A stretch of DNA of 64,000 nucleotides from the NCBI GenBank assembly GCA_951230915.1, contig OX579636.1:25541567-25605566 (forward strand). Reading direction: 5' to 3'. The DNA is from Antitrichia curtipendula. Lineage: Eukaryota > Streptophyta > Bryopsida > Hypnales > Leucodontaceae. This document shows positions 23,425-38,081 of the stretch, one piece after another. The first letter of the stretch is position 1. Each line of letters starts with the position of its first letter. Position numbers and translations under genes: made by a program. Below the pieces are notes generated by a model. The model worked only from the letters and a program-made list of their open reading frames with translations, did not search any database and was not told the DNA's origin.

Positions 23425-26025
23425 AGTTATAAATGTTGAAATTGGGTCCATCATGGTGATTTATTTTTTTAATAGCATATTAATATAAAATTAGGCAAGA
23501 TTCTATAAATGAATTATACATTAAATTTAATTTTTTGACATTTTGGGGCTATTGCAAGAAAAAACTCTACTATTTGTTAGATTTTTTATTGAAAAATGTT
23601 GTATTACTAGTATTGAGTATTTCTTAAGGGATACTAAACATTCTCATAAACTATGTTTATATGCTTGAATATTACTAAATATTCTAGATATACTCTTAAT
23701 TTTTTTTATTAGACGGATGAAAGTTTATGTTGGCCATGCCAAATGTTTGTCAAACATGATATTGCGATGTTTGGCAAAACATCTACAACATTATTTACAT
23801 CATTAATTATTTTTAGAGTATTTTAAAGAATAATTGCAAGAAATACTTATACTATTTGTTGCATTTTGAATTTAATTTTTGTCAATTAATACTATAGGTA
23901 CCACAAGTACTATGAGTACTACTCTCAAAAAGCAAAGAACAGAAAATGTAGAGTACTAATGTAATTATGGTTCTATTGCCTAGACGACACAAATACATTT
24001 ATCATTGGATAACAAAGATAGATGAAAAATTTTGTTCATCGATTTTCAATGGAGGAATGTCATCCTACTTTGTGTTTTGTCCTCCACTAGTACTATTTAG
24101 TATTACTCACTATCCTGAAGTATTATTTTGAAACAGAAATTGCCATTTTTGTTGAAAATCACTTCTTTATTCAATGTGTGATGGAAAATAATACTAGTGT
24201 TTCTTGCAATCACTCTAAAATCAAAAAAGTCATTTTTACTATGTTTTTTTAAATATGGACCATGTTTAGACCTTCTCAAATATTGAATCCTAAGAATACT
24301 AAAAATATAACAAGAAAACTAAGAAAGTGCAAAATTTCAAGAAAATGGTACTTTGGCATTTTAGTTTGTAAGAAATAGAAAGATAATTCCTTAATTTGGA
24401 AAATTAAATTTTCACACTTTGAAATATGGATTTGTACAAAAAAAAGCACTCAAATATTCTTTTTTTACCCAAGAATGTATTCTAAATGCAATTTAATGTA
24501 CAAAGAACTACACAATATAGAATAATAAAATCATTTTTTTTTTATAAATTTTACAACAATTGCAAGTCTATTCAGAAACAACATGTCTATATTTTAGTAA
24601 TTAATCCTCTAGAATGGTTATTTGATAGTAATCACATCCCTAAAACTACAAATGTGACATATTTTTAAAATCAATATTTTCTATCAAATTAGTTTCATAA
24701 TATAATTTTAAAATTGACATATATTTAAAATAATTATACATTTATATCCAATTTTTCTTATAAAGTTCAACTATATAATTGGAGTGTTGGACAATTACTT
24801 CTAAAATTGTATTTGAAAAATACTTTGACATACAAATATACAATGCATATCAAGAAATAGCACATGTGATTCTTATAATTGCTCTTTTGCTTTTAGTAGA
24901 AATGATAGTTTTCAAGTGCTTTTTGGTAAAATATAGTCATGATCCTCTAAAAACTATGGAATTGACATCATAGATGTATTCATATTTTAAAAAGCATACA
25001 CAATTTAAGTTTAGTGTTTTGATTTTCTTCCACTTGACTAATTATATGTTTTGTTTGTAATAGACTAATGGCACCTCAAATCTCTGTGATCACTACCTAA
25101 TTGGAACATGTTTTGTATTGTTGAAAAGACTTTGATAAAAATATGCTCAAATGCACAATCCTGCATAAAATAATTTTCATACCATTTCAAACTACAAGGG
25201 CAATAGTGATGAATTTTTTTTTCAATGATGGCTTTAGAGACATAAATTTAAAAATAAATGAAATACTAAAAAAATAAATGAAAAATTGCTTAAGAAAATA
25301 AAGCACTATATGTCAATATCCACAAGGGAGTTATTTCATTGCCCCCTTTGAAAGCAAGAAACACCTATAGTCCTCTAATTTTCTTTCTGATTTACTTCAA
25401 TTCAAGAATCACATGTGTGATTTCTTCTCTCGAGAAGTTTTTGCATAATTCTTGTGTAGAAATTCAATTTAAATGATTTCAAGTATAAATTTTTTTATAC
25501 AATACTCATGTTTATTTTTCTAAGGTACTTTAAAACTAAAATAACTATTTTAAAGAAATTTTAAAAGTATAACTAATGTATACATCTTTAAGGAAATTGT
25601 AGTCTAAAAAGATAAAGTATATAAAAAATTCTTTAAGTAGGAGAATTAAAACAGTGGAAAATTTCAAAAAAATAGATACTTCAATCAGTTCAATGTTTAA
25701 TTTCTAAAAGTAGAAAAAAATAAAAATAAAAAAAATATTTTTTCATTTGTATCAACTCTATAGAAATGTTCATTCATGAAAAGAACCACCAAAATAAAAT
25801 TGTAAATATTTTAAAGAAAGTCACTTTGTGAACTTCTATACAAGTATACAACATACAATTAATTATTCTTTTAAATTCCTTTAAATAATAGCTTTTAGTG
25901 TACTAGAATACAATCCTTTCCAAATTTTTGCTCCAATTGTTTTTGGAGGGGCTAAAAATAACATTACTCCCCCCCCCAACTTTGACAAGTGTGACATTCA
26001 ATTGGAGGCTATTATTGAATAGGGT
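23425..26025. other. AT-rich DNA with degenerate TIR-element fragments
   Basis: No gene. TATTGCAAGAAA at about 23550 and TTTCTTGCAAT at about 24205 face each other and resemble family E ends, so a roughly 670-bp diverged relative may lie between them. Another family E-like block (GTGCAAAATTTC, AAGTAGGAGAA) appears at 24300-24370 and 25630-25700. Frames at 24486-24668 and 24779-24973 are AT-driven. Confidence 0.5.
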
Positions 26026-26770
26026 CACTGGAAGAAAGACCATTCAAAAAGCGTAGCGTTTTGCACTATACTCATTTTTTTTAGGAGTACTTTAAAATTA
26101 GAGAAACAATTCTTTTTAAATGTAATAAATATGTTGAATGTATTCACCTTGAAGAAGAAGGTATTGTAGGAAGGATAAACATAGAAAAAAATTCTAAGTA
26201 GGAAAACTAAAAAAGTGCAAAATCTCATGAAATTAAGTACTTTCACTATAGTTTCACATTTGTATTTGTAAAAAATAGGAAAAGATTTTTTTTTTAGACT
26301 AAAAATTATCCATTCAAAAAAAGTTTGTAGTAATGAGATATCACCAAAAGATTGATTTTAGGACCATCTTCATTGTTCATAAATTGTGCACAATGGGAGT
26401 GTTATTTGTACTTATGTGGAGGACACAAAATAATATATTTTCAAATTTCCTATGGTAGGAATATGCTTTTCTACTATGCAAATAGACCATAAAAATTTCA
26501 GCTCTAGATCATTAAATTTGGGAGCTCCTAATGTACTAAAAAAACCTAAACCTCATAGTGTGACAAACTAATAAAAATGATTTTTAAATATATGATGATT
26601 TTTTATTTTCTAAAAATAAAAGATCTGATTATCATCAAGTTAGACATCTCAAATAAAAATTTCAAGTTCATGAAGTTTATGCTTTGAAAGTTATAGAGGA
26701 TGACAAGAATTCAAGAAGGTATATTCACATTGTAACTTGAAATAGGACCGATCTTTCTTGCAATGACCCA
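26026..26770. mobile_element. TIR element family E, copy 2 (inverse orientation, uninterrupted)
   Basis: Reads as a diverged reverse complement of 13136-14441 without the nested insertion. Shared blocks include GAAAGACC near the start, AAAGTGCAAAATCTCATGA, TATTTGTAAAAAATAGGAAA, ATGGTAGGAATATGCTTT.CT, ATAAAAATTTCAG.TCTAGATCATTA, GTGTGACAAA, CATCAAGTTAGACATCTC and a CTTTCTTGCAATGACCC end. About 745 bp, non-coding. Confidence 0.6.
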
Positions 26771-27094
26771 ATAGTAAGATAACTTGAAAAAAAAAAATAT
26801 TTAAGAAATGTGTGCAATAGTCATGCTGTCATGAGTACCTTATCTATGAATGTTGAGTAATTTGGAGCCATAATGCAAAGGGTTATGGTCCAAAGGCAAA
26901 TCAACATGCAATATAATATAGAAAATAGAGTAAGTGTTTCTTGCATGCACTTTTCAACTCAAAATTATTATAATAATTTATAAGATTGCATTGTCTTATA
27001 TTATATTGTTGATAGTCAAGGCCTTAAGAGGTACAAACCATAGATCATTAAATTTATTTCACAAGATGGAAGTATAGAAAATTTCTTTTAAATA

Positions 27095-27295
27095 GCACCA
27101 TTATGCAACTTTGGCACTTTTATGGTTTAAACCGTGTCTGAAATGTACACATATCCAACTATCCTAGATGTCATTTTTACAATTTAAATTATACAATCTG
27201 AAATCTATATTTGTCTTAAAAGATATTTTTACAGTTTAGACTAGGTGATCGTCTGAAAATGGTATATAGAATATGCCATTTTAATGAAATTTCCT
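27095..27295. repeat. Dispersed repeat D, copy 3
   Basis: CAACTTTGGCACTTTTATGG starts the copy and ATGCCATTTTAATGAAATTT ends it, with intermediate subunits ATCCAACTATCCTAGATGTC and AATCTGAAATCTATATTTGT. It is close in plan to the copies at 14790 and 21261. Confidence 0.65.
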
Positions 27296-27589
27296 ACAAG
27301 TATAATTGTATGAGTTGAAAATTATTGAAGTATTATATTGATTCAAGAGATTTGACAATTGTATAGAATTGTTGAATTCTAAGCCCCTGTCTAAGACTCT
27401 ACAAATTAGAAATATTCTGAATGAATTACAAATCTACTTATTCAAGAAATTTAAACTTGAAATCAAACTTTGAAAAATAAAATAATATTGAAATTCAATA
27501 ATATATAAACAATATCCTTGAATTATATATGTAATTTCAAAGTACAAGCGTTGTAGATGTCTGGCAGTGCTCACACTTAGAAAGCAATG

Positions 27590-27965
27590 TAAATTTAGTG
27601 TTGTGTAGAAAGATATAAATGATGAAAATTGTCAATTTTTCGTGATTTTCTTCCTTAAATTCAAATTGCTAAGAATTTTGGGAGACAAAAGTTGGCCTCA
27701 ACCTATATCCCATATATAGAGTCTTCCAATTTCAATCATTCCATAACTACTTTCATGCTCACTACAACAAGACATGTATTATGACTTTATAGTGCCAACC
27801 CTGCAAAGGAGAAAAAATCACATTACAAACTTTGGTTGGAACCTGTTCTAGCCTTGGTTGGACATAGTTGCATACTATGTCTAACCATATCCAACATGTA
27901 ATTGATATGGATGTCTAGTTGGTAATGGGTAGTTCTACCATAGTAGTGTACGCATTGTGATTGCA
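27590..27965. repeat. Dispersed repeat F, copy 1
   Basis: Shares blocks with 60340-60715: GAATTTTGG.AG, AAAGTTGG, AACC.ATATCC, GAGTCTTCCAATTTC, CCAACCTTG or AGCCTTGGTTGGA, TAGTTGCAT, and TAGTTCTACCATA near the end. Copies are in the same orientation and diverged. No coding potential. Confidence 0.55.
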
Positions 27966-28189
27966 TCATCATAATTCAATGTTGGCATGTTAGTTCTCTG
28001 GGATTAGGTTGGGTGTAAAAATGAGATATGGGCAACCGAAAGGAAAAATTGATTGAGGGTCACTTTACATTAAGGCCGTCCAAGTTGAGAGGATCTGGAA
28101 TTAAATGGCCAAATGTGGAATTGAGAGTCCAAAAAAGTGAGTAATAAATAGGCAATTAAATATAGAAATTGGAGCCTTTGACCAATTAT

Positions 28190-28340
28190 AGTGTGAAGCC
28201 TCCAATGGCCAAGCCCAAAGTCCAAATCCTTAGCAATTAACTTCCATGGCCTCTCAACTTGAACACCATAGTGTGAAGCCTCCAAAGGCCAAGCCCTAAG
28301 TCCAAACTTTTAACAATTAAGTCTCATCTACCAATCTAAT
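28190..28340. repeat. 80-bp tandem repeat
   Basis: AGTGTGAAGCCTCCAA occurs at 28190 and 28270, each followed by GGCCAAGCCC and AAGTCCAAA. A third partial unit (ATAGTGTGAAG with GGCCTCTCGACATTTG) lies near 28560. Frames in the opposite strand (28070-28285, 28401-28679) share a VERPW peptide because of this repetition; they are not called genes. Confidence 0.7.
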
Positions 28341-29690
28341 AATTGAGATCTTGTCATAAGTTGATCGATGGCCTCTCTATCATAGTTTGGGTCTCCATTT
28401 CTAGCCAACCCAAACTTCCTTTGAGAGTCCATCGCCATGTAGGCAATTTATTGCCATGTAGATAGTTGGACGGTGATGACCTTTGGGCTTGTGCCTTCTA
28501 TTGTGAAGGATCCAAAGACCGAACTTTGGCTTTCTTGAAATTTGATTGGTGGAAACCCATGGCCTCTCGACATTTGACCATAGTGTGAAGTGGCCCTCCA
28601 TTTCATGTTTCATGGGTAATCGATTCAGTCCATAAAGTATTTGGCCACTAATTCGAGGATGTGGGAGATATGAATCCAATGAAGCTGTGCCCTATGGAAT
28701 CTAATAGGGATGGTATGATTAGATGTGGAGCTAATGAACAAAATTTGATTACATGGAGAACAATGAAAGAAACTCACTCACCCTTGCACGGCATTGCCGT
28801 TGCCTCATGATTGGTAAAGAGAGAGTTAAGTTTTTTCGAAGGTTAGAATATTGAGGTCTAAATTGGTTTGTTTCTTTCTTGAGGAAGATCTAATATGGTG
28901 CATAGCATAAGTCAACTTGCAATTTTTGTTTCATGACTTTTGAACCTATGGAGTGCAAATAATTGAATTTTGAAGTTTTTATAAATTAAAAAATTAGAAA
29001 ATTAACTTTTTGACTATGGCAACAATATAAGACACATGAGTCTATACATTATTTGTTAATTTATTTATTTTGTTTTGTTTGTCATAGTAAAATCTCTAAA
29101 ACCATGCGTCCCCCAATTGCATTCTTGGTTCTGTCAAAAAGCCCTCTATAAAGAAAGGTGTACAAGCTATGTTTCGTGTCATTATGACTCATGGCAAAAA
29201 AGATATTGCATTTCAAAGTTTTTATAAATTAAAAAATTAAAAAAAATACTTAGCACACTAATTCACACTAAGAATAGAGTAAGAAATAGCCATAATACAT
29301 TAAAAGAATGATGCATATAAACTTTTTCTTTTGGGAAATCCACAATACTATAATAAAGGAATATTTAATACATTTCATCTAATCAATGTAATCTAATTGC
29401 ACAAGGAATATTGTAAGAAAAAATATTTAGTTGCATTATAATTGATTGCAACATTTTTTTTTAAATCCATTCAAAAAGAAATATTTTTTTGCAAAGATAA
29501 ATTTCTAAAAACTTCAGCATCCTTTCGGAAAAATAATTTTGCCGACCCTAATAGCTGTTTAGGGGATCTTTCGGCCTTCTAGTTTGATCGAGTTTATTTT
29601 TTCACATGCAGTGCCTATCAAGTGGTGAAGTGTTTGTTCAAAGCCATGGTCCTCGACTTGTTCAGCTCATTTGGGTCGACTAGTTGCCAT
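28341..29690. other. Intergenic DNA, no gene recognised
   Basis: Contains a partial third unit of the 80-bp repeat near 28560, then AT-rich sequence. Nothing else was identified. Confidence 0.5.
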
Positions 29691-29775
29691 GCTACCTGCA
29701 CTCTATCCAATTCTTAAGTTGAAGTTGGCACGATTAGCTATCAGGCTACCCGCACTTTATCCAATTCTGAAGTTG
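29691..29775. repeat. Short tandem duplication (about 57 bp)
   Basis: GCTACCTGCACTCTATCCAA and GCTACCCGCACTTTATCCAA, each followed by TTCT.AAGTTG, lie about 57 bp apart. They are in the far 3' flank of the Rab gene. Confidence 0.6.
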
Positions 29776-30526
29776 CTACAGTGTAGCTGTCAAATGGTTA
29801 CGTAAGTTATACACTTGAGGTCTATCAAAGCTTACACCAGCCGACAGTTTTACACTGTTCTTATGTTAAAACGGCAACTCCTTTTGCAAACAAAGGAACC
29901 CCGACTCAAATGGTGAGAGTCTATAAGCTCAAGAACCGTGAATCTGGAGATGAGAACTAATTTCAAGTCGACTTCATATCTAACACGCATTACTGTACAG
30001 AGTATGGATTCCGATAGAAAAACGCCTAATCCTCACCAGTAGCTTAACTACATTTTAATCTTACCCACTGCTTGCAGCAATCCACCTGCAGTAGGCTGCT
30101 TTTCAGAATCCCAATTCCGAAAGAGCAGGAAAAATAGCACATCTCCACCCCTTCAGGCACAATGCTTGGTGAGCTTGTAGGCTCTCAGCATTCAATAGAC
30201 CTATCTCTCTCCACTTACCATCACCAACCCTAACTCATCTCTTAAGAGATACGTCAAACTAGTTCAACACATAAGCTTACCCCAGCAGTAGCGGCCTTAT
30301 GCGTCCTCTCTTGATAATAGCTACAGCCCAGCCTAAAAACTCACTCCGTCTATGCTCCGTTGACGTCATCTACTCGCGCCTAAATAAGCATTTGGCACTA
30401 ACCACTGGTCCCTAAGCAAGCCCTTTCACAGGTTGTGCCTTAACGAATAATACAGGAATACCTCTTGAAATGTGAACATCCAAGACTTTGTGGAGGTTGT
30501 CAGTAGATGTTGACGGGTCAGGTTCA

Positions 30527-32205
<1,679 letters not shown>

Positions 32206-33180
32206 ACGTATCTCCGCGTTTCACAACGTTTTCCCACCCTACTCTCCAAGTTCTTTTTCTCTAGTCTCTCTTCGCCACAATGTCAACAAGATCTGAACAA
32301 GAAAAAAACGATAAACTCGTTCAAAACACACACCTCCTTAGGGTTAGCACCGTCCCTTCCCAAAACCTTGAAATCCACTCAACTCACCAAACCTCGATCC
32401 GATGGATCCGCTCAAAAACTCCGCCTTCTCCAGCGTTCCAAAAAAAGAAAAGAAAAGAAATTATCTACCCTCTCTCTTCGAACAAACCACTTTCATTCGA
32501 ATCAAGAAAAGAGAAACCAGACCTAGGGTTTGAAGTCACCAAGATCCCTCAAAAACAGGGGTACAAACTACACTCTCACCAAATGTTCGATTGCAAAAAA
32601 TTGTTAAGCACTTCGCACCAAAAGCTCATGCGCTACAGCTCCGACAAGGGCACAATCGGCGTCGGCACTTGGCAATCGTGCAAAGACGAGCCGGAATCCC
32701 GCCCTCCGCGTTCAATTCTGAATCTTCGGCTGCCAATTCTACAGCTTCGTCGAGGTTCCAGGATAGGCAGGAGCACAGGACTATAGCGGGGAGTGGGACG
32801 ACGGCGAAGGGTAGAAACTCGGGTATGCATCCGGGTATCGTGGGATTATGACTAATTAGGAACAGCCACGTCGTCTATTATTCTAGAGTCAAATGGGTCC
32901 TGAGCTGTGTATTAGCTGGATATGAGTATAGGGAAAGGGTATTACAGGTTATCCCAGGTTTTCCAGTTTGGAATTCAAGTGTGGAATTGAAGTGGTCAAG
33001 TGTGGCCATCGACGACAGTTGGCACTGTTTGCGGTGCCTGATTGGTGAACTGAGTGCTGTTCCAACAGGCTGGCTGAATTTACTCCATTCACACCCGCGT
33101 GTACACAATAGTCTTTAGGACCTACCACAAGGATTACATACTGTTTTTCTCCATTTCAAATAAGGTGGCATTTTAGGTGA
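32206..33180 (-). promoter_or_regulatory. RABH1 5' leader and upstream region
   Basis: Pyrimidine-rich or purine-rich sequence upstream of the Rab start, including TAGGGTTTGAAG near 32524 (telo-box on one strand) and CTTAGGGTTAG at 32337. Long plus-strand frames here (32119-32526, 32280-32786, 32591-32851) are Ser/Lys/Arg-rich and match nothing known. They are antisense to the leader and are not called genes. Confidence 0.45.
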
Positions 33181-33184
33181 ACAT

Positions 33185-33510
33185 CACTTTACGGTGGAAA
33201 CACCTAGAACCGTCACTATAAGCAATTCAGTATAGCTTAGGCACCCTTTTTTTAGAAAAAATATTTTTGTAGTATTAGCAATTGAAAATCATGAATTTTC
33301 AAAAAAGAAATTAGAATTTTTGGATATGACATGTCATTTCTATGAATTTTCAAAATGGAAGCTCCCTAGGCTACTGAAATTGTCATATAACTTGATCTAA
33401 AATCAACTTTTCAAAAAATCAATAGTCAACTAATTACAGTTAAATAAAGAGACAATTTAATGACACTTTTGAGAGATACTTCATCCATAGGTACACTTCA
33501 AGGGAAATCT
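33185..33510. repeat. Dispersed repeat G, copy 1
   Basis: GGTGGAAACACCTAGAACCG, TATAAGCAATTCA, TTAGGCACC, GTAGTATTAGCAATTGAAAA, TCATGAATTTTCAAAA and ATGGAAGCTCC run in order. The same order appears in reverse complement at 39270-39575. No coding capacity. Confidence 0.65.
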
Positions 33511-33564
33511 ATTGTGCATGAATTGGAATACATATAGGGATGGTTTTGAGTCTTTCCACCTTAA

Positions 33565-34445
33565 CCCCTAAAGGCCCGTTTGTCCCCTTGGAGGACAATT
33601 TGGGTCCGGGTAGGTTCTTGTGACCTCAATTTGTAGAGAATTTTTTTGGGATTTTTTGAAGTTGTGCGGTTCTGCAAGAGCTTTGTGGGTATATAATTTT
33701 TATTTCAATTGGTACCCGAGAGAAAAAGTTATGCTAAAAATAGAGATTGGTGGGCAGCACAAAATAAATTTCTTAAATATTTTTTTCAAAATCTATGTCT
33801 TTTTGTCTACATTTGAAGCTTTGATTCATTCTATTTGGACTAATAATGAAAAAGTTATGGACAATCTTAGTTTTTCGGGCAATCTAAGCATCTTCTTGAA
33901 AAAATAACTTTTAGGATTCATTTTTACAATTTTCAGAAAAAAAGTTAGACAAGGTTAAATTTGCTTGCTAGAACAATCTCACCGTTGGGATTATGGTATT
34001 TCAATTTTGTCTTGGAGCTATTAACAATTTAGTTATTCCTTCAATATTGAACCTACTTCTACTTAACAATTTTTTAATGAATAAAAGTTTAGTATTTTTT
34101 TCTTGAATTTTTTTTCCTAGATTCTCAACTGAAGTATTCAACATATAAACTTAGAAAATCAAAATTAACAATACAAAAAATTTAAGTTAAATAGGTTCAA
34201 AGCCCAAAAATCTAGTCAAGCAAGGTGCAAAAAAACTTGTTTTCTTCACTTTGAATGCAATTATCTTGCAATCTGTTTGGTCAAAATTTCTGAAATTTCT
34301 TGCACACATTCTTGTACTAGTCTAGTATAAGATCCTACGGTTAGATATGCAAAAAAGAACAATTTTTATAGTTTTTTGCTCTTTGCAATAGAAGTGACAG
34401 TTTTGAATGTGTTTTGATTGAGAAAAGACCTCGAGACTTTAGGGG
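33565..34445. mobile_element. piggyBac-type non-autonomous element flanked by TTAA
   Basis: An 881-bp segment beginning CCCCTAAAGGCCCG and ending with the complement (reverse reading CCCCTAAAGTCTCG), flanked on both sides by TTAA (33561-33564 and 34446-34449). CC-starting TIRs and exact TTAA target sites are the hallmarks of piggyBac. The perfectly matched TIR is short (9 bases), so the superfamily is a probable and not certain call. Internal sequence is AT-rich; the frame 33620-33907 shows no transposase motifs. Confidence 0.55.
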
Positions 34446-34449
34446 TTAA

Positions 34450-35122
34450 ATCATATGAATAAGAGTCTAAACATGGGTAATTTGGTCCATTAAAGTTTCA
34501 ATGCTAAAATTGTGTGAAAATAATGTATACTGCAATATTGACTACAGTGTTGTTTAGGCACTAACATTATGACTTTCTATACAAACCCTTGAAAACACTA
34601 AACATGAAGATATTGATAATCAATGTGTAGGGACTTTTTGTGATGCTACCTCAGTGACACTTACCATAGGGGAAAATGTGATTCTAAATGCCCTCACATG
34701 TTCACAATTTGACAAGTGGAAATCTTCCAATCAGATGTGAACAGAACATGCCAGATCCTTGGGATATGCAACGGAATATGCAATTGTAGAGTGTCATTAG
34801 AGAGGATTGAGTGTAAAGTACATCTTCAAGGGAAAAGCTCCCTCCAGTTGCTTTGGTAGTATCAAAAGCAAACAAATAATGAAAGAATACACCCCGAATA
34901 CCAGAATTTGCTGATTTATGTGAGGCTCGTACAAATTCGCAGTTGGCCAACCGCAAAATATCTGTCCACTAAGTCTTGAAAAAACCAAATAGAAATGTTC
35001 TCAAAGAAAAGGAATAAACTTCTTGAGAAAAACTCAGATTCTCCTGATGACACTCTCATGACTCAAGAGGAACCATCTCTAATCAACAGCCGTCTACACA
35101 AGTGGAACTTTCTACCAAACAT
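34450..35122. other. 3' flank of the STIC2-like gene
   Basis: Probably includes the 3' UTR of the minus-strand gene starting at 38081. Frames at 34702-34956 and 34797-34988 (-) are out of context and not supported. Confidence 0.5.
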
Positions 35123-38081
35123 CTACATGCCAGGACCGCCACCTAGGCCAGGAGGCATACCAAGACTTTCTGCCAAATTCTTCATACGATCCTTCATAGC
35201 CTGCACAGAATTTTTCACAATAGTCAAATATACTGCTACGCGCACCAGATGACATAAAAAGCTTTGCAACTATCATCAGCATTCAGAGCCAAAAGACAAA
35301 TTTGAAGCGAATAGTGGTCCAAATAGCGCCTCGGACCATACGTTGCTAGAAAATGGATAGACAGGAATATTCCGAGACTATAAACGCAGAGAGAGGTTCT
35401 TGTAAGAATAAGCAGCATGAATAGACCTATCATCTAGAGCATTGCAACATACCAACAAATGAAATGGACGAGAATGATTTATTTACCGCAACACTTTTCG
35501 TGTGAGCATCCTTGTATGCTTGGTTCACCAACACTGACAAGTCCTGCATATACAAAGAGCCTTAGATAGCTTACCCGACAATCTTGATAAAATACTACTG
35601 ACTGTGCACTCATAGTCGAACACAGAAACGTCAATTTTGCAATTTCGACATGTAACTCACTTCAGCGCCCCTCTCCAAAGCGATCTCAGTGATCTCGACC
35701 CGAATAGGCTCCTGGTTCCCAGATAGGGTAACCTTCACAAGCTCATCTTCACAATAGCCATCAAACTCCGCTCTGCAAACAGGGAGGACAGTTTCAATAC
35801 CCAGCTACTTGACAATATTCTTTGCTCATCCTAAAGAGAGTCTACAACGCATCAAACTCGGTTTTCCCATCCTCATGTACCAAACACAACTGATCGACAA
35901 CGGTTATCCACTTTATAACCTAAAATCAATTATAGTCACCACCCGCATCAAGACTTTCAACAAGACACCATCAACACCACAAAGTCAAATTACATGAAGC
36001 AAATATTTCTTTTAAGAAAATAACCACCGCATATCAACATATCATCAGGAACCCTTCGATTTACCTGAGATAAATTCACGGAGTATTAAAGGTAGAGAAC
36101 GTACGCAGCAAGCTCTTTCTGAACGCGGACAGCCTCAACTTGAACTACTTGTTGGGCTTTCCTCACTGTGTCATAAAGCCCCTGCATATTCCCAAACATG
36201 TTTCCTATTCCCTGGTGCAACACCAAGGAGAGAAGATCTTAGTACAAATGAAAACCAGATAGAGATTCTTGATGACATGTATTTGATGGCCTACGGTGCA
36301 GAGACCTAGTCAGCATTCGGAACAATAGAATGGAAGTTGAAAATCTACCACGTCTACAACAATTAGGGGCTTAGGAAAACTAAACAAATCTACTGACTAA
36401 GCCTGATACAAACAAAACCTAGAGCTTCAGCCTTTTAGAGTACATATGTAATACTCTCGCCTCTATTCCACCACACTGCTCATCACCAACAGATACGTGA
36501 CATAATATCGCAACAGGATATTAAATTGCAGACTAGCAGACGGAGAGATCAGTAAAAATTGGATACTAGTCAAACACAAGAGACTTCCCAGATCAGCTTA
36601 ACGACCATCCGATACTTAGAAAAACAAGTGACAGTGGTAGTAGAATAACCTTCTTGGAAGCATCATCAGGGTTATCTTCTTTCTTCTGTCCCCACAAGCT
36701 GGTAATACTGAGAGAACGCTGGACACAGCAGAGAGGCGCCACCCTCCTCTTCAAGATCACACTCGTAACCCTAGAACCTGTATGCAGTGTGTGTTGGAAA
36801 AGAATTAGTCCAGCGCATAATTATTCGATGTTTACAAAACCGTAGCTAGTCAACTCGCTAAGAGAACTCATAGCTCCAATGATGGCGTGAGATCGTATAT
36901 AGGCAGTAGATTACTACGCTATTTCGCTGCGGTTCCTTCCTATCAACAGAAATTTAACAGGTCTCAAAGTGATTACAGAGGGAAACACGCTAAGGAAAAG
37001 TCACCTAGAACTCCAAAACCAAACACCAAAATAAATACCAGGTCTTCTCTGCTACCTTTGCCTGAATTATATCGATTCAATCAACGTAAACGACTACTCG
37101 CAAAGTCGACACAAAAACCGGATACGAATGTTTGAGAGCCACAAACAAGGAAGCTCTCTAAACAAGGTTATATTAGGGGTAAAACAGAGGGGGAAAAAAG
37201 GACGCAAGCTATTACATCACGTCCATCTTAAAATGCAAAGACTAAACCCTCGGACAGGCATTCGACAGGAAAAAATGCATAGGAGAGTTCAATTTCCTGG
37301 AGCTTCACAAACCTCACCCTACTTCCGGCACAAAGCATGACATTTCCGCAAAATTTCCAGAAATCTATTTCAAGTGCGCTTTCATAAACATAGAACTCAG
37401 TATATCAAATGTCAACCGTAGCAACATATCAAGCATTCAAAACAACAAGCACAAACGCGTCATCAAGTCTACATAATTCGTAAACGAAACCAGCACGGGA
37501 ACTACCCACACTCTAACCTTACCTAACGTCTATCTTATGATACCAGGCCCTCACTAAACCACGCGAAAATAAATTCAAAACGAACCGATACATACGAGAA
37601 GAGATGCGACCTCAATTCCCTAGGAGCTTCTCAACCTCACCCTAATTCCGCACAAACCACGGCATCTCCACCAAAATTCCAATAATCCATCTCAAGTCCG
37701 CTTCCAAAATCTCGGTACAACAAAATGCAATCGAAGCTACATTACCACGCATCGTGAACAACAAACACCAAATCTCTTTACAGAAATGAATGAAATCGTA
37801 ACGAAACCGACATAATTCGTAAACCACAAAATATCCAAACTCTTCCTCTCCAACCCTACCAAGCGTCTAGAAATCCTGGTGAGACACGAATCTCACTCCA
37901 AACTTGGAAAAAACAGCCATGTCCGACTCTTACATTAATCGAGAAATTTTGCGTGTAATATCTAAAATCCATTCCAAGTCTCCTTTCAAAATGTGAGCTC
38001 ACCGAAGGTGGACGAAGACGACGAAGCCGCCGCTTGTTGGAAAGCGGACAACCCGGCGACCGCCACACTCGCGCACGCCAT
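35123..38081 (-). CDS. STIC2: Plastid YbaB/EbfC-family protein (STIC2-like)
   Basis: Six exons: 38003-38081, 36650-36777, 36105-36211, 35661-35772, 35487-35543 and 35123-35200 (186 aa). Exon 1 encodes MACASVAVAGLSAF followed by Gln/Ala/Ser, a typical chloroplast transit peptide; its phase-1 end joins exon 2 to restore a Gly codon. The mature part carries the YbaB fold: GNMFGNMQGLYDTVRKAQQ, EAVRVQKELAAAEFDGYCED, a beta strand KVTLSGNQEPIRVEIT, and AYKDAHTKSVAAMKDRMK. It ends SLGMPPGLGGGPGM. Bacterial YbaB/EbfC binds DNA as a dimer. The Arabidopsis relative STIC2 acts in chloroplast protein targeting and thylakoid biogenesis. Intron 1 (36778-38002) is long and contains tandem repeats. An alternative in-frame start at 36871 also splices into exon 2 but would give a shorter, less transit-like leader (MSSLSELTSYG). 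Confidence 0.9.
37285..37980 (-). repeat. Degenerate tandem repeat of about 325 bp in STIC2 intron 1
   Basis: Unit 1 from about 37285 and unit 2 from about 37608 share CAATTTCCTGGAGCTTC or CAATTCCCTAGGAGCTTC, ACCTCACCCTA.TTCCG, CACAAA, CA..TCCAC.AAAATTCCA, TCTCAAGTCCGCTT, ATAATTCGTAAAC.A and a final GCGTCTA. A third, shorter unit starts at about 37866 (AAATCCTGG) and includes AAAATCCATTCCAAGTCTCC before the exon 1 donor. The unit may be derived from intron sequence next to the first donor. Confidence 0.65.

Noticed and set aside
32280..32786. 168-aa plus-strand frame near the Rab start
   Set aside because: Antisense to the Rab leader, Ser/Lys-rich, no domain, overlapping other frames.
36841..36871. 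Alternative first exon of STIC2 (MSSLSELTSYG)
   Set aside because: It splices in phase, but the exon at 38003-38081 gives a proper transit peptide; kept only as a possible alternative.
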